DNA from: Aquirhabdus sp.
GTDB lineage: Bacteria; Pseudomonadota; Gammaproteobacteria; Pseudomonadales; Moraxellaceae
NCBI GenBank assembly: GCA_030152425.1
Contig: JASLJP010000109.1
Coordinates: forward strand, 1 to 6,945
Direction of reading: 5' to 3'
Length of the DNA stretch: 6,945 nucleotides
This document shows, piece by piece, positions 1 to 5,333 of this stretch. The notes below the pieces were generated by a model that searched no databases, was not told where the DNA came from, and worked only from the letters and a program-made list of their open reading frames with translations. A program made the translations under genes and the position numbers. How positions within the stretch are numbered: position 1 is the first letter of the stretch; each line of letters opens with the position of its first letter.

Positions 1-834
1 CAGAGGCTTGGCCGCAAGCGGTGGGAAATCTGCGCCACTGGCGACCAGAGACTTCAGTGCGGCCAGTGCTTGGGCGCGCTGCGCTTTGAGCTGCACCAAG
101 GTCTGCTGCGGCAGCGCCGCATTGGCGCGCAGCTGGGACAGTGCCGTGCCTGACGACAGACCAGCCTTGACCAGCTTTAGCTCGATATCGACCAGATGCT
201 GCTGATCGCGGGCGATTTGCTGCTGCAGGGTGATACGCTGATTGAGTACCTGCCATTGGTAGTATTGGCTCGCCACGGCGGCGGACAGCGACGCGGCAGC
301 ACCGGCCAGCTCGGCGCGACTGGCCGCTTCACGACCCAGTGCGGCTTGCAGTGCCTGCTTGTTGCGCCCCCAGAAATCAAAATCGTAAGAGAAATTAAGC
401 GACGGCTCGGCATCCCATGCGGTCGCGCCACCAATCGGTGGTGGGTAGAAGCTGTTTTCGCTATAGCGCGTGCGGCTCAAGGTGGCATTGGCGGTCAGGT
501 TTGCGCCACTGGCCGCCTGAGTGCTGTCGGTGGCGGCTTGGGCTTGGTGCACCCGTGCAGCGGCGATCGCCACATCCGGTGAGCCTTGCAGGGCTTGGGC
601 AATAAGCTGATCCAACTGGGCGTCGTGCAGGCTCTGCCACCAGGTTGCCGCTGGCCACTGACCGCGACTGCCCGTCACAAACTCGCTGGGCTGCGGCTGA
701 TGCAGTGCGGGCGCCGGATCATGCTTGGGCAGCGCCACGCAGCCACAGATCAGCAGCGCGGCAAAGGCCAATGGCGCAACCACATGACGACGGTCACTGC
801 TGCGCAGATTACGATAACGATTTTGATAGTTCAT
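1..834 (-). CDS. RND/MFS efflux outer-membrane lipoprotein, NodT/OprM family (3'-truncated by window edge)
   Basis: Outer-membrane channel subunit of a tripartite efflux pump; the family forms TolC-like trimers that receive substrate from a periplasmic adaptor and an inner-membrane transporter. The frame stays open from the ATG at 834 to base 1, giving 278 residues, roughly 60% of the usual 450-500. The N-terminus has a basic n-region, a hydrophobic core (about residues 18-29) and a lipobox-like ICGC, so Cys32 is the likely lipidated residue; Cys30 is less suitable because Ile would sit at -1. Family hallmarks follow: WWQSLHDAQLDQLIAQAL (65-82), a PDVAIAAARVHQAQA helix (86-100) and DFDFWGR (151-157), the counterpart of the family's LDLWGR. 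After that come long Ala/Gln-rich helices of the periplasmic barrel. The ribosome site is weak (TAGGT, about 9 bases from the ATG). It lies downstream of a MarR-type repressor on the same strand, so emrA/emrB-like pump genes may follow beyond the left edge; that is inference. The substrate cannot be told. Confidence 0.93.
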   Translation of the reverse strand, partial: MNYQNRYRNLRSSDRRHVVAPLAFAALLICGCVALPKHDPAPALHQPQPSEFVTGSRGQWPAATWWQSLHDAQLDQLIAQALQGSPDVAIAAARVHQAQAATDSTQAASGANLTANATLSRTRYSENSFYPPPIGGATAWDAEPSLNFSYDFDFWGRNKQALQAALGREAASRAELAGAAASLSAAVASQYYQWQVLNQRITLQQQIARDQQHLVDIELKLVKAGLSSGTALSQLRANAALPQQTLVQLKAQRAQALAALKSLVASGADFPPLAAKPL

Positions 835-1023
835 TTTGTAACTACCTACATGGAAAGAGACCCCTTGGGGGAACTCTGGACGGTGGACTACGGTGTAACC
901 GTGTCGTATGCGACGATGCAGCAGGTCGCCCGACGACGGGAAGTGCAAAACATATGCTGTCGGTCGAAACCGCCTAGCCGCCTGACTTTTCGCACCATAT
1001 CATGGGCGATCCGCCGATAAACC
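835..1023 (-). other. marR-to-efflux-gene leader: no gene, with hairpin and repressor-like half-site
   Basis: This 189-base gap between the marR stop and the efflux lipoprotein start holds no convincing gene. At 856-877 an AGAG/CTCT stem encloses a CCCC/GGGG stem, forming a hairpin about 22 bases before the lipoprotein ATG. A smaller CCCG/CGGG hairpin lies at 929-940. At 837-850 the sequence reads TGTA-N6-TACA, and its TGTAACTA (837-844) also occurs exactly in the marR control region (1554-1561). I see no good -35/-10 pair, so the lipoprotein gene may be read from the marR promoter or from a weak promoter here. The gap is long for a simple operon. Confidence 0.4.
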
Positions 1024-1536
1024 CTATAAATGTGACTCGAGCGATCCCAATAATTTCAGCAGCAGATGCTCAAGTGTGGCACGCTCGTCTTCGGCAAAGA
1101 CGCTAAACACCTCCCGGTTCTTGGCACGGGCGATGGGGATCACTTTTTTGAGCAAGGCCAGCCCCTCAGGAGTCAGCGACATATCGACGCGGCGGCGGTC
1201 TTTGGGATTGGTCACGCGCTGCAGCCAGCCCTGCGCCACCAGATCGTCGCAAATGCGCGTCATATTGGCGCGGGTCTCGCCGGTACACAGCGACATATCG
1301 GAAGGATTGGCCATCTGACCGGGTGCACTATTAATCATGGTCATCGAGATATAGCCCGCAGCGCTGAGACCGTACTCGGCCAGCGTGGTGCTCAGTAACT
1401 CATGGATCAACCAGGCGTTGTATTTGATCAGCAGATTGGTCTGGACACCGCCCAGCCCTTCGCCGGTCACCAACTGGTGCGACGTCTCGATCCGCTTGCG
1501 AATCTCGCTAAAGTCTAATCGTTTTGATGTGCTCAT
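1024..1536 (-). CDS. MarR-family transcriptional repressor, probably of the adjacent efflux genes
   Basis: A 170-residue winged helix-turn-helix protein of the MarR/EmrR type; such proteins bind DNA as dimers and let go when a small ligand, often a phenolic or a drug, is bound. The wHTH core spans roughly residues 40-135. The recognition-helix region is TGETRANMTRICDDLVAQGW (85-104). The wing carries the family signature, with NPKDRRRVDMSLTPEGLALL at 110-129. The terminal helices (about 1-50 and 135-168) would form the dimer interface. The N-terminal arm of about 35 residues is somewhat longer than in the smallest members. The ATG at 1536 is the only start in frame before a TGA within the -35 region, and it has no Shine-Dalgarno sequence. 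The promoter and its overlapping inverted repeat lie directly upstream, which points to autorepression. The next gene on this strand encodes an efflux outer-membrane lipoprotein, so control of drug or fatty-acid efflux is the likely job. The ligand is unknown. Confidence 0.93.
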   Translation of the reverse strand: MSTSKRLDFSEIRKRIETSHQLVTGEGLGGVQTNLLIKYNAWLIHELLSTTLAEYGLSAAGYISMTMINSAPGQMANPSDMSLCTGETRANMTRICDDLVAQGWLQRVTNPKDRRRVDMSLTPEGLALLKKVIPIARAKNREVFSVFAEDERATLEHLLLKLLGSLESHL

Positions 1537-1541
1537 ATTAA

Positions 1542-1563
1542 AATAGTACCAGATGTAACTATT
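1542..1563. promoter_or_regulatory. Likely MarR operator (inverted repeat over the marR promoter)
   Basis: AATAGT (1542-1547) and ACTATT (1558-1563) form a perfect 6-base inverted repeat separated by 10 bases, 22 bases in all. This fits the 16-24 base pseudo-palindromes bound by MarR dimers. Another ACTATT follows at 1573-1578. The repeat covers the predicted -10 box and nearly all of the spacer, so a bound repressor would block RNA polymerase. The arrangement is seen in the sequence; binding by the adjacent MarR protein is inferred from position. Confidence 0.6.
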
Positions 1564-1570
1564 AAGTCAA
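1543..1570 (-). promoter_or_regulatory. marR sigma70-type promoter, reaching almost to the start codon
   Basis: On the minus strand TTGACT (-35, 1565-1570, five of six consensus bases) is followed after 16 bases by TACTAT (-10, 1543-1548, four of six). Only six bases separate the -10 box from the ATG at 1536, so the RNA start is expected at or within a base or two of the A of the ATG. That would give a leaderless or nearly leaderless mRNA, in line with the lack of a Shine-Dalgarno sequence. Confidence 0.55.
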
Positions 1571-1743
1571 AAACTATTTCTGACTTGTGCGTCGTTCGTC
1601 GGATTTCTGACATTTCTAAACTGTGGATGCGCGTGATCAGGCGCGACCAGACACGCCAAAGCGGGATGCGGGAGGGAAGCGCGCGCAAAAAGACGTGATT
1701 CGGCATCATAGACCGCCTTTGGATCAACGCATTGTTATTGTAG

Positions 1744-1757
1744 CTATTTTAAAATAG
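1744..1757. repeat. Perfect 14-base palindrome, candidate second operator
   Basis: CTATTTTAAAATAG is its own reverse complement. Its right half continues as TTAAAATAGTGCC (1749-1761), matching TTAAAATAGTACC in the marR promoter (1538-1550) at 12 of 13 positions. The two copies start 211 bases apart, close to 20 helical turns. It could be an auxiliary MarR site, or simply an AT-rich promoter-like element. A 14-base palindrome alone is not rare in 7 kb, so the partial match to the operator is the main support. Confidence 0.35.
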
Positions 1758-1828
1758 TGCCGTGTGTCCACTGCTGCACTTGGCGTCCATTGCCTAGACT
1801 GTATGCCTCTATCGGCCAGATTTCAATC

Positions 1829-1850
1829 CACGCCGCGTCCATACGGCGTG
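1829..1850 (-). terminator. Hairpin after the DsbA-like gene, possible weak terminator
   Basis: CACGCCG (1829-1835) and CGGCGTG (1844-1850) form a perfect 7-base GC-rich stem with an 8-base loop, starting 11 bases beyond the stop codon of the minus-strand gene at 1862-3151. On that strand the following bases are GATTGAAAT, not a T-run, so it would be a poor intrinsic terminator. It may instead protect the mRNA 3' end. Confidence 0.35.
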
Positions 1851-1861
1851 TAGGTAAATCG

Positions 1862-3151
1862 CTAGTCCACGTCTTCTAATGCCGCCGACAGCAGAGTCTC
1901 GACCTGCCAGACCCGATACAGACTGCAGAACACATGACGACGCCCCCCGACACGCAGCACGAAGGCTGGCAGGTCGGGCACACCCAGCAGCTCGGCACCG
2001 CGCTGGTTGCGGTCGAGCCAGACTTGGGTGCTGGCTTGATCGCTCAGCGCGACATCGGGCAGGATCTGACGGAAATGCGGGTCAAAAGTCATGTCCAGCC
2101 CTTTCGACCAGACACCATCGAGCAGCTCTAGCGTGCGGTTGAGGCGCGCCTCGTGCTTGAGGCTGGACAGGGTTTTGGCCATGGCCATCACACCGGCCTC
2201 ATCGGGACGACAAAACGGGGAGAACGGTACACCGACGCGCTTGGCCAGCCGCATCGCCAGCCGCCAGTCGAAATGATCACGGCCTTGGAAGGGCAAGGGG
2301 AAAAATTTCAGCTTCACGTTGTAATAGCCGACCATCTCCTGCTGCAGATAGCGCAACAGCAGATAGGTAAACGGGTCTTCCAGCGCGCCATAGACCTTAA
2401 GCACGGGCTGCATGGCTTGGATATCGGCCAGCAGTACCGGATCGCTGACCAGATGCTCACGCCACTCAACATGATTGATGAGGAACACCGGCTCGCCGAT
2501 CAGCAGCTCTTGTTGCTTGAGGCGGCGGGTCAGGCGCAGGAAGTCGTCTATAGCAAGATAACGGCGACCGGCAAAGGCAATATAAGCCTCATCCAGCGGC
2601 GTGTCGGTGATCTTCAGCGCCGAGGACACGGGCACATTGTGCGGCTGCTGATCCGACCCCATGCGGCGTAGCGCCATCTGGTGCAGCAGCGCAAGCTTGC
2701 CGCTCTGGCGCTGCCAGACCATATGAAAGACATTTTGCAATAGATGTAGAAAATCAGCGCCTTGTAGCGGTGTCAGACGCAAGATATCCAGCCCCTGCTG
2801 GATCAGCTCGGGATCGGGTGCTTGCGCGTTTTCGACAAAGACAAAGCGGTGTTGCTGGGCGAGTACGGCGGCATCGTGATAGGTGTAGCGACGCCACTGA
2901 TCGACGGTGAGGCCATTGGGTGGGTCGGCAGGGACATTAGACAGCACGATGCGCAGCGGACGCGCGCGCGGGATGAGTAGGTTTTCCAACTGGGCGATGA
3001 TCTGCACCAGCAGATAGCTATAGACGTCGTCCAAGCGGATCACCACGGTGAGCGTAGCCCGTCCGTGATCAGAGACCCGGGGCTGGCGCACTGGCCGTTG
3101 TAGCAACCAGCGTGACCGCAGCGGGTCGAACCATCTTCGCGTCAGCGACAT
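1862..3151 (-). CDS. Tandem thioredoxin-fold (DsbA / GST-kappa-like) protein without CxxC, function unknown
   Basis: I do not recognise a named gene. The 429 residues look like two DsbA/HCCA-isomerase-type domains in a row. Domain 1 (about 33-235) opens with a strand and LDDVYSYLL (40-48) and ends with GEPVFLINHVEW (219-230), the usual cis-Pro strand, with Pro221. Domain 2 (about 249-425) opens with KVYGALEDPFTYLLL (252-266) and ends with GVPDLPAFVLRVGG (390-403), with Pro395 as the cis-Pro. Both active-site turns have Asp (Asp42, Asp259) where GST-kappa enzymes have Ser and DsbA has CxxC. The only cysteines are Cys314 and Cys409, so it is not a dithiol oxidoreductase. The Arg-rich N-terminus (1-32) has no hydrophobic segment, so a cytoplasmic site is likely. 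The ATG at 3151 is the first start after an in-frame TAA and lacks a clear ribosome site. It lies downstream of ilvD but beyond a terminator, so it is probably transcribed separately. Domain assignment is inferred from sequence pattern. Confidence 0.8.
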   Translation of the reverse strand: MSLTRRWFDPLRSRWLLQRPVRQPRVSDHGRATLTVVIRLDDVYSYLLVQIIAQLENLLIPRARPLRIVLSNVPADPPNGLTVDQWRRYTYHDAAVLAQQHRFVFVENAQAPDPELIQQGLDILRLTPLQGADFLHLLQNVFHMVWQRQSGKLALLHQMALRRMGSDQQPHNVPVSSALKITDTPLDEAYIAFAGRRYLAIDDFLRLTRRLKQQELLIGEPVFLINHVEWREHLVSDPVLLADIQAMQPVLKVYGALEDPFTYLLLRYLQQEMVGYYNVKLKFFPLPFQGRDHFDWRLAMRLAKRVGVPFSPFCRPDEAGVMAMAKTLSSLKHEARLNRTLELLDGVWSKGLDMTFDPHFRQILPDVALSDQASTQVWLDRNQRGAELLGVPDLPAFVLRVGGRRHVFCSLYRVWQVETLLSAALEDVD

Positions 3152-3199
3152 TTTTTACATACTCGGGGGCGAAAAAATTAACAGCATTGTTTTTAGCAC

Positions 3200-3241
3200 A
3201 AAAAACGCCTGTCCGCTATTTTAAAAACGAAACAGGCGTTT
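3200..3241 (-). terminator. Rho-independent terminator of ilvD
   Basis: AAACGCCTGT (3203-3212) and ACAGGCGTTT (3232-3241) form a perfect 10-base stem with a 19-base loop. Read on the minus strand, the stem runs directly into six T residues (3205-3200), as expected for a terminator serving the ilvD transcript, whose stop codon is at 3284-3286. On the plus strand only TTT follows, so the minus-strand reading is preferred. The loop is rather long. Confidence 0.75.
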
Positions 3242-3256
3242 AGAGTTTATAGCCGT

Positions 3257-3273
3257 GAACCCTCAGGGGGTTC
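3257..3273 (-). other. Second hairpin in the ilvD 3' region
   Basis: GAACCC (3257-3262) and GGGTTC (3268-3273) form a 6-base stem with a 5-base loop, 10 bases after the ilvD stop. No T-run follows on the minus strand. With the terminator behind it, it makes a double-hairpin 3' end, perhaps helping RNA stability. No further role is supported. Confidence 0.4.
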
Positions 3274-3283
3274 GATCCGCATT

Positions 3284-4978
3284 TTAGTCGAGGTTCATGT
3301 CCGTGACGGCACCGGTCGAGGCGCTCGACACCAGACGGGCATATTTAGCCAGTACACCACGGGTGTATTTCGGTGCCGGGCGTACCCAGACCGCGCGGCG
3401 GCGCGCCAGCTCTTCATCGCTGACCGCGACCGAGATCTCACGTGTTTCAGCATCGATGAGGATGCCATCGCCGGTCTGTACCAGACCGATCACGCCGCCC
3501 TCAAAGGCTTCCGGGGTGATATGACCGACCACGAAACCATGCGAGCCGCCGCTAAAACGACCATCGGTGATCAGGGCGACGTCTTTGCCTAAGCCTTTAC
3601 CCATCACGGCAGAGGTCGGAGACAGCATTTCACGCATGCCCGGGCCGCCTTTCGGACCTTCGTCCTTGATGACGATGACATCGCCCGCGACGACTTCGCC
3701 ATTGAGGATGCCGGCCAGCGCGGCTTCTTCACCGCTATAGACGCGCGCGGTACCTTCAAAGCGCAGACCTTCTTTGCCGGTGATCTTGGCCACTGCGCCT
3801 TCGCTGGCGAGGTTGCCTTTCAAGATGACCAGATGTGAGTCGGCTTTGATCGGTTTATCAAATGGCATGATGATCTGTTGATCAGCCGGATAGTCCTGTA
3901 CGTCTGCGAGGTTTTCGGCCAAGGTTTTGCCGGTGACGGTCAGGCAAGAGCCGTCGAGCATGCCGCGATGCAGCATGCGCTTCATGAGGGGCTGGATACC
4001 GCCGATGGCGACCAGCTCGCTCATCATGTATTTGCCCGAGGGGCGCACGTCGGCCAGCAGTGGGGTGTCTTTGCCAATGCGGACGAAATCGTCTAGGGTC
4101 AGGTCGACATCCACGGTACGCGCCATGCCGATCAAGTGCAGCACGGCATTGGTCGAGCCGCCGAGGGCGATGACGACTTTGATCGAGTTTTCAAAGGCCG
4201 ACTTGGTCATGATGTCGCGTGGTTTGATGTCCAGACGCAGCAGGTTCATGACTGCCTCGCCTGCACGTTGGCAGTCGTTGGTCTTGTCCACCGAGGTGGC
4301 GTCCTGCGCCGATGAACCCGGCAGGCTCATGCCCAGTGCTTCGATCGCCGAGGCCATGGTGTTGGCGGTATACATGCCACCGCAGGAGCCGGGACCGGGG
4401 ATCGCGACTTCTTCAATTTGTTTGACCTGGATCGCCGACAGTTCGCCCTTGGCATGCTGACCGACCGCTTCAAACACCGAGATGATGTCGGTATGGCCTG
4501 CGCCCGGCTTGATGGTGCCGCCGTAGACGAAGACCGAAGGCCGGTTGAGACGCGCCAGACCCATGATGCAGCCGGGCATGTTTTTGTCACAGCCACCGAT
4601 GGCGATCAGGCCGTCAAAGCCTTCGCAGCCCGCAACCACTTCGATCGAATCGGCGATGACTTCGCGCGACACCATCGAGTACTTCATGCCTTCGGTGCCG
4701 TTGGCGATGCCGTCGGAGATGGTGATGGTGTTAAAGATCACGCCTTTACCGCCGGCTGCATTGGCACCGGCTTCGGCTTCACGCGCCAGACCGTCGATAT
4801 GCATATTGCACGGGGTCACATTGGCCCAGGTTGAGGCGATACCGATCTGTGGTTTTTTGAAATCTTCATCGCTAAAGCCGACCGCACGCAGCATCGAGCG
4901 GGCTGGCGCGCATTCGATCCCATCGACGACATCCGCGGAGTGTTTACGCATATTGGGAGTGATTGTCTTATCGTTCAT
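3284..4978 (-). CDS. ilvD: Dihydroxyacid dehydratase
   Basis: Catalyses the third common step of branched-chain amino-acid synthesis: dehydration of 2,3-dihydroxyisovalerate and 2,3-dihydroxy-3-methylvalerate to the 2-keto acids leading to valine, leucine, isoleucine and pantothenate. It is a cytoplasmic Fe-S, Mg-dependent IlvD/Edd enzyme. All key sites are visible: cluster cysteines Cys57 (NVTPCNMH), Cys130 (GGCDKNMPGC) and Cys199 (GPGSCGGMYTANTM); Mg/carbamyl-lysine site Asp89, Asp131 and Lys132; Glu450 (GGPGMRE); and Ser476 (TDGRFSGGSHG), the expected catalytic base. The protein is 564 residues, intact, and shorter than the 616-residue E. coli enzyme. That length fits the [2Fe-2S] group known from plants and mycobacteria rather than the oxygen-sensitive [4Fe-4S] enterobacterial group; this is an inference from length and overall pattern. 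A good ribosome site, AAAGG, lies 7 bases before the ATG. The gene stands alone between its own terminator and a divergent promoter region shared with fmt; no other ilv gene is in the window. Confidence 0.98.
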   Translation of the reverse strand: MNDKTITPNMRKHSADVVDGIECAPARSMLRAVGFSDEDFKKPQIGIASTWANVTPCNMHIDGLAREAEAGANAAGGKGVIFNTITISDGIANGTEGMKYSMVSREVIADSIEVVAGCEGFDGLIAIGGCDKNMPGCIMGLARLNRPSVFVYGGTIKPGAGHTDIISVFEAVGQHAKGELSAIQVKQIEEVAIPGPGSCGGMYTANTMASAIEALGMSLPGSSAQDATSVDKTNDCQRAGEAVMNLLRLDIKPRDIMTKSAFENSIKVVIALGGSTNAVLHLIGMARTVDVDLTLDDFVRIGKDTPLLADVRPSGKYMMSELVAIGGIQPLMKRMLHRGMLDGSCLTVTGKTLAENLADVQDYPADQQIIMPFDKPIKADSHLVILKGNLASEGAVAKITGKEGLRFEGTARVYSGEEAALAGILNGEVVAGDVIVIKDEGPKGGPGMREMLSPTSAVMGKGLGKDVALITDGRFSGGSHGFVVGHITPEAFEGGVIGLVQTGDGILIDAETREISVAVSDEELARRRAVWVRPAPKYTRGVLAKYARLVSSASTGAVTDMNLD

Positions 4979-5023
4979 GACTTAACCTTTAATCTTGGGC
5001 GTATAAATCTGGCATAAAGGGAG

Positions 5024-5051
5024 GACGTCGTGCCGCGATGGGGCACGCGTC
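5024..5051 (-). other. Strong bulged hairpin in the ilvD leader
   Basis: GACG-T-CGTGCC (5024-5034) pairs with GGCACG-CGTC (5042-5051), giving ten pairs with one bulged base and a 7-base loop, 45 bases upstream of the ilvD ATG. There is no T-run behind it on the minus strand, so it is not an obvious attenuator terminator. It could be a stabilising leader structure. If transcription begins downstream of it, it has no role in the RNA. Confidence 0.35.
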
Positions 5052-5291
5052 GATCCCTGCTGGATAGCGTAGACGGATTGATTGTTTTCAACGCAACGTC
5101 AGGCGCTTGGGGCTTTCGTCAAAACTGCGGATAACACTTTTGAAGGCAGACGCCGTAAGGGTGACCTGAGGCATCGCAAAATCAGCTAAAAAATCTAGTC
5201 GATCATTCTATCCCTCATAGCCTATAAGTAAAAGCATTCAGGGAATAAAAGTTAGCGGGCGTGAACATGCAGGCTATGCCGCGTTTTGCGT

Positions 5292-5297
5292 TACAAT
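5292..5297 (+). promoter_or_regulatory. fmt: Candidate -10 box for fmt
   Basis: TACAAT matches the sigma70 -10 consensus at five of six bases and sits 36 bases before the fmt start, which would give a leader of about 30 bases. No good -35 hexamer lies 16-18 bases upstream, so the call is tentative. Confidence 0.35.
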
Positions 5298-5333
5298 GGC
5301 GGATTATTGTTTTGCCCCATTTGAGCGTCTGCC

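Larger units (their letters stand above)
1537..1861. other. Intergenic region upstream of marR
   Basis: 325 bases without a supportable gene, lying between the marR start and the stop of the 429-residue DsbA-like gene; both genes are on the minus strand. Contents by position: the marR promoter and inverted-repeat operator (1542-1570); a further ACTATT copy at 1573-1578; a GC-richer middle with nothing recognisable; an AT-rich perfect palindrome (1744-1757); and a hairpin just behind the DsbA-like stop codon (1829-1850). A 64-codon minus-strand frame from a TTG runs through the promoter and operator and is not believed. Confidence 0.6.
4979..5333. promoter_or_regulatory. Divergent ilvD / fmt intergenic region
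   Basis: 355 bases without a supportable gene, which must hold promoters for ilvD (minus) and fmt (plus). A possible but weak ilvD promoter on the minus strand is TTTACT (5227-5232), 16 bases, then TAGAAT (5205-5210), which would give a leader of about 220 bases. TATAAG (5223-5228, plus) and TACAAT (5292-5297, plus) are candidate -10 boxes for fmt. A bulged hairpin lies at 5024-5051. An inverted repeat, TCAAAA (5119-5124) with TTTTGA (5138-5143), could be an operator. A 28-codon minus-strand frame (5174 to 5088) has six scattered branched-chain codons, no run of them and no ribosome site, so I do not call an attenuator peptide. Confidence 0.5.

Noticed and set aside
196..582. 128-codon plus-strand frame, and other plus frames within 1-1020
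   Set aside because: They lie opposite the clearly coding efflux lipoprotein gene and its leader; the translations have no family features.
888..998. 36-codon minus-strand frame in the marR-efflux gap
   Set aside because: No ribosome site, an Arg/Cys-rich composition with no pattern, and too short to support.
1533..1727. 64-codon minus-strand frame ending in an ATGA-type overlap with marR
   Set aside because: It needs a TTG start without a ribosome site, runs straight through the predicted marR promoter and operator, and its product has no recognisable features.
3269..3278. GGTTCGATCC, resembling a tRNA T-loop, considered as a tRNA end or attachment site
   Set aside because: No matching 3' stem, acceptor end or remaining cloverleaf; the bases are explained by the small hairpin at 3257-3273 after ilvD, and no integrase is nearby.
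4418..4985. Plus-strand frames of 138 and 146 codons opposite ilvD
   Set aside because: Antisense shadows of a highly conserved, intact ilvD reading frame.
5088..5174. 28-codon minus-strand frame in the ilvD leader, considered as an attenuation leader peptide
   Set aside because: Only six scattered Val/Leu/Ile codons, no run of control codons, no ribosome site and no terminator/antiterminator pair identified.
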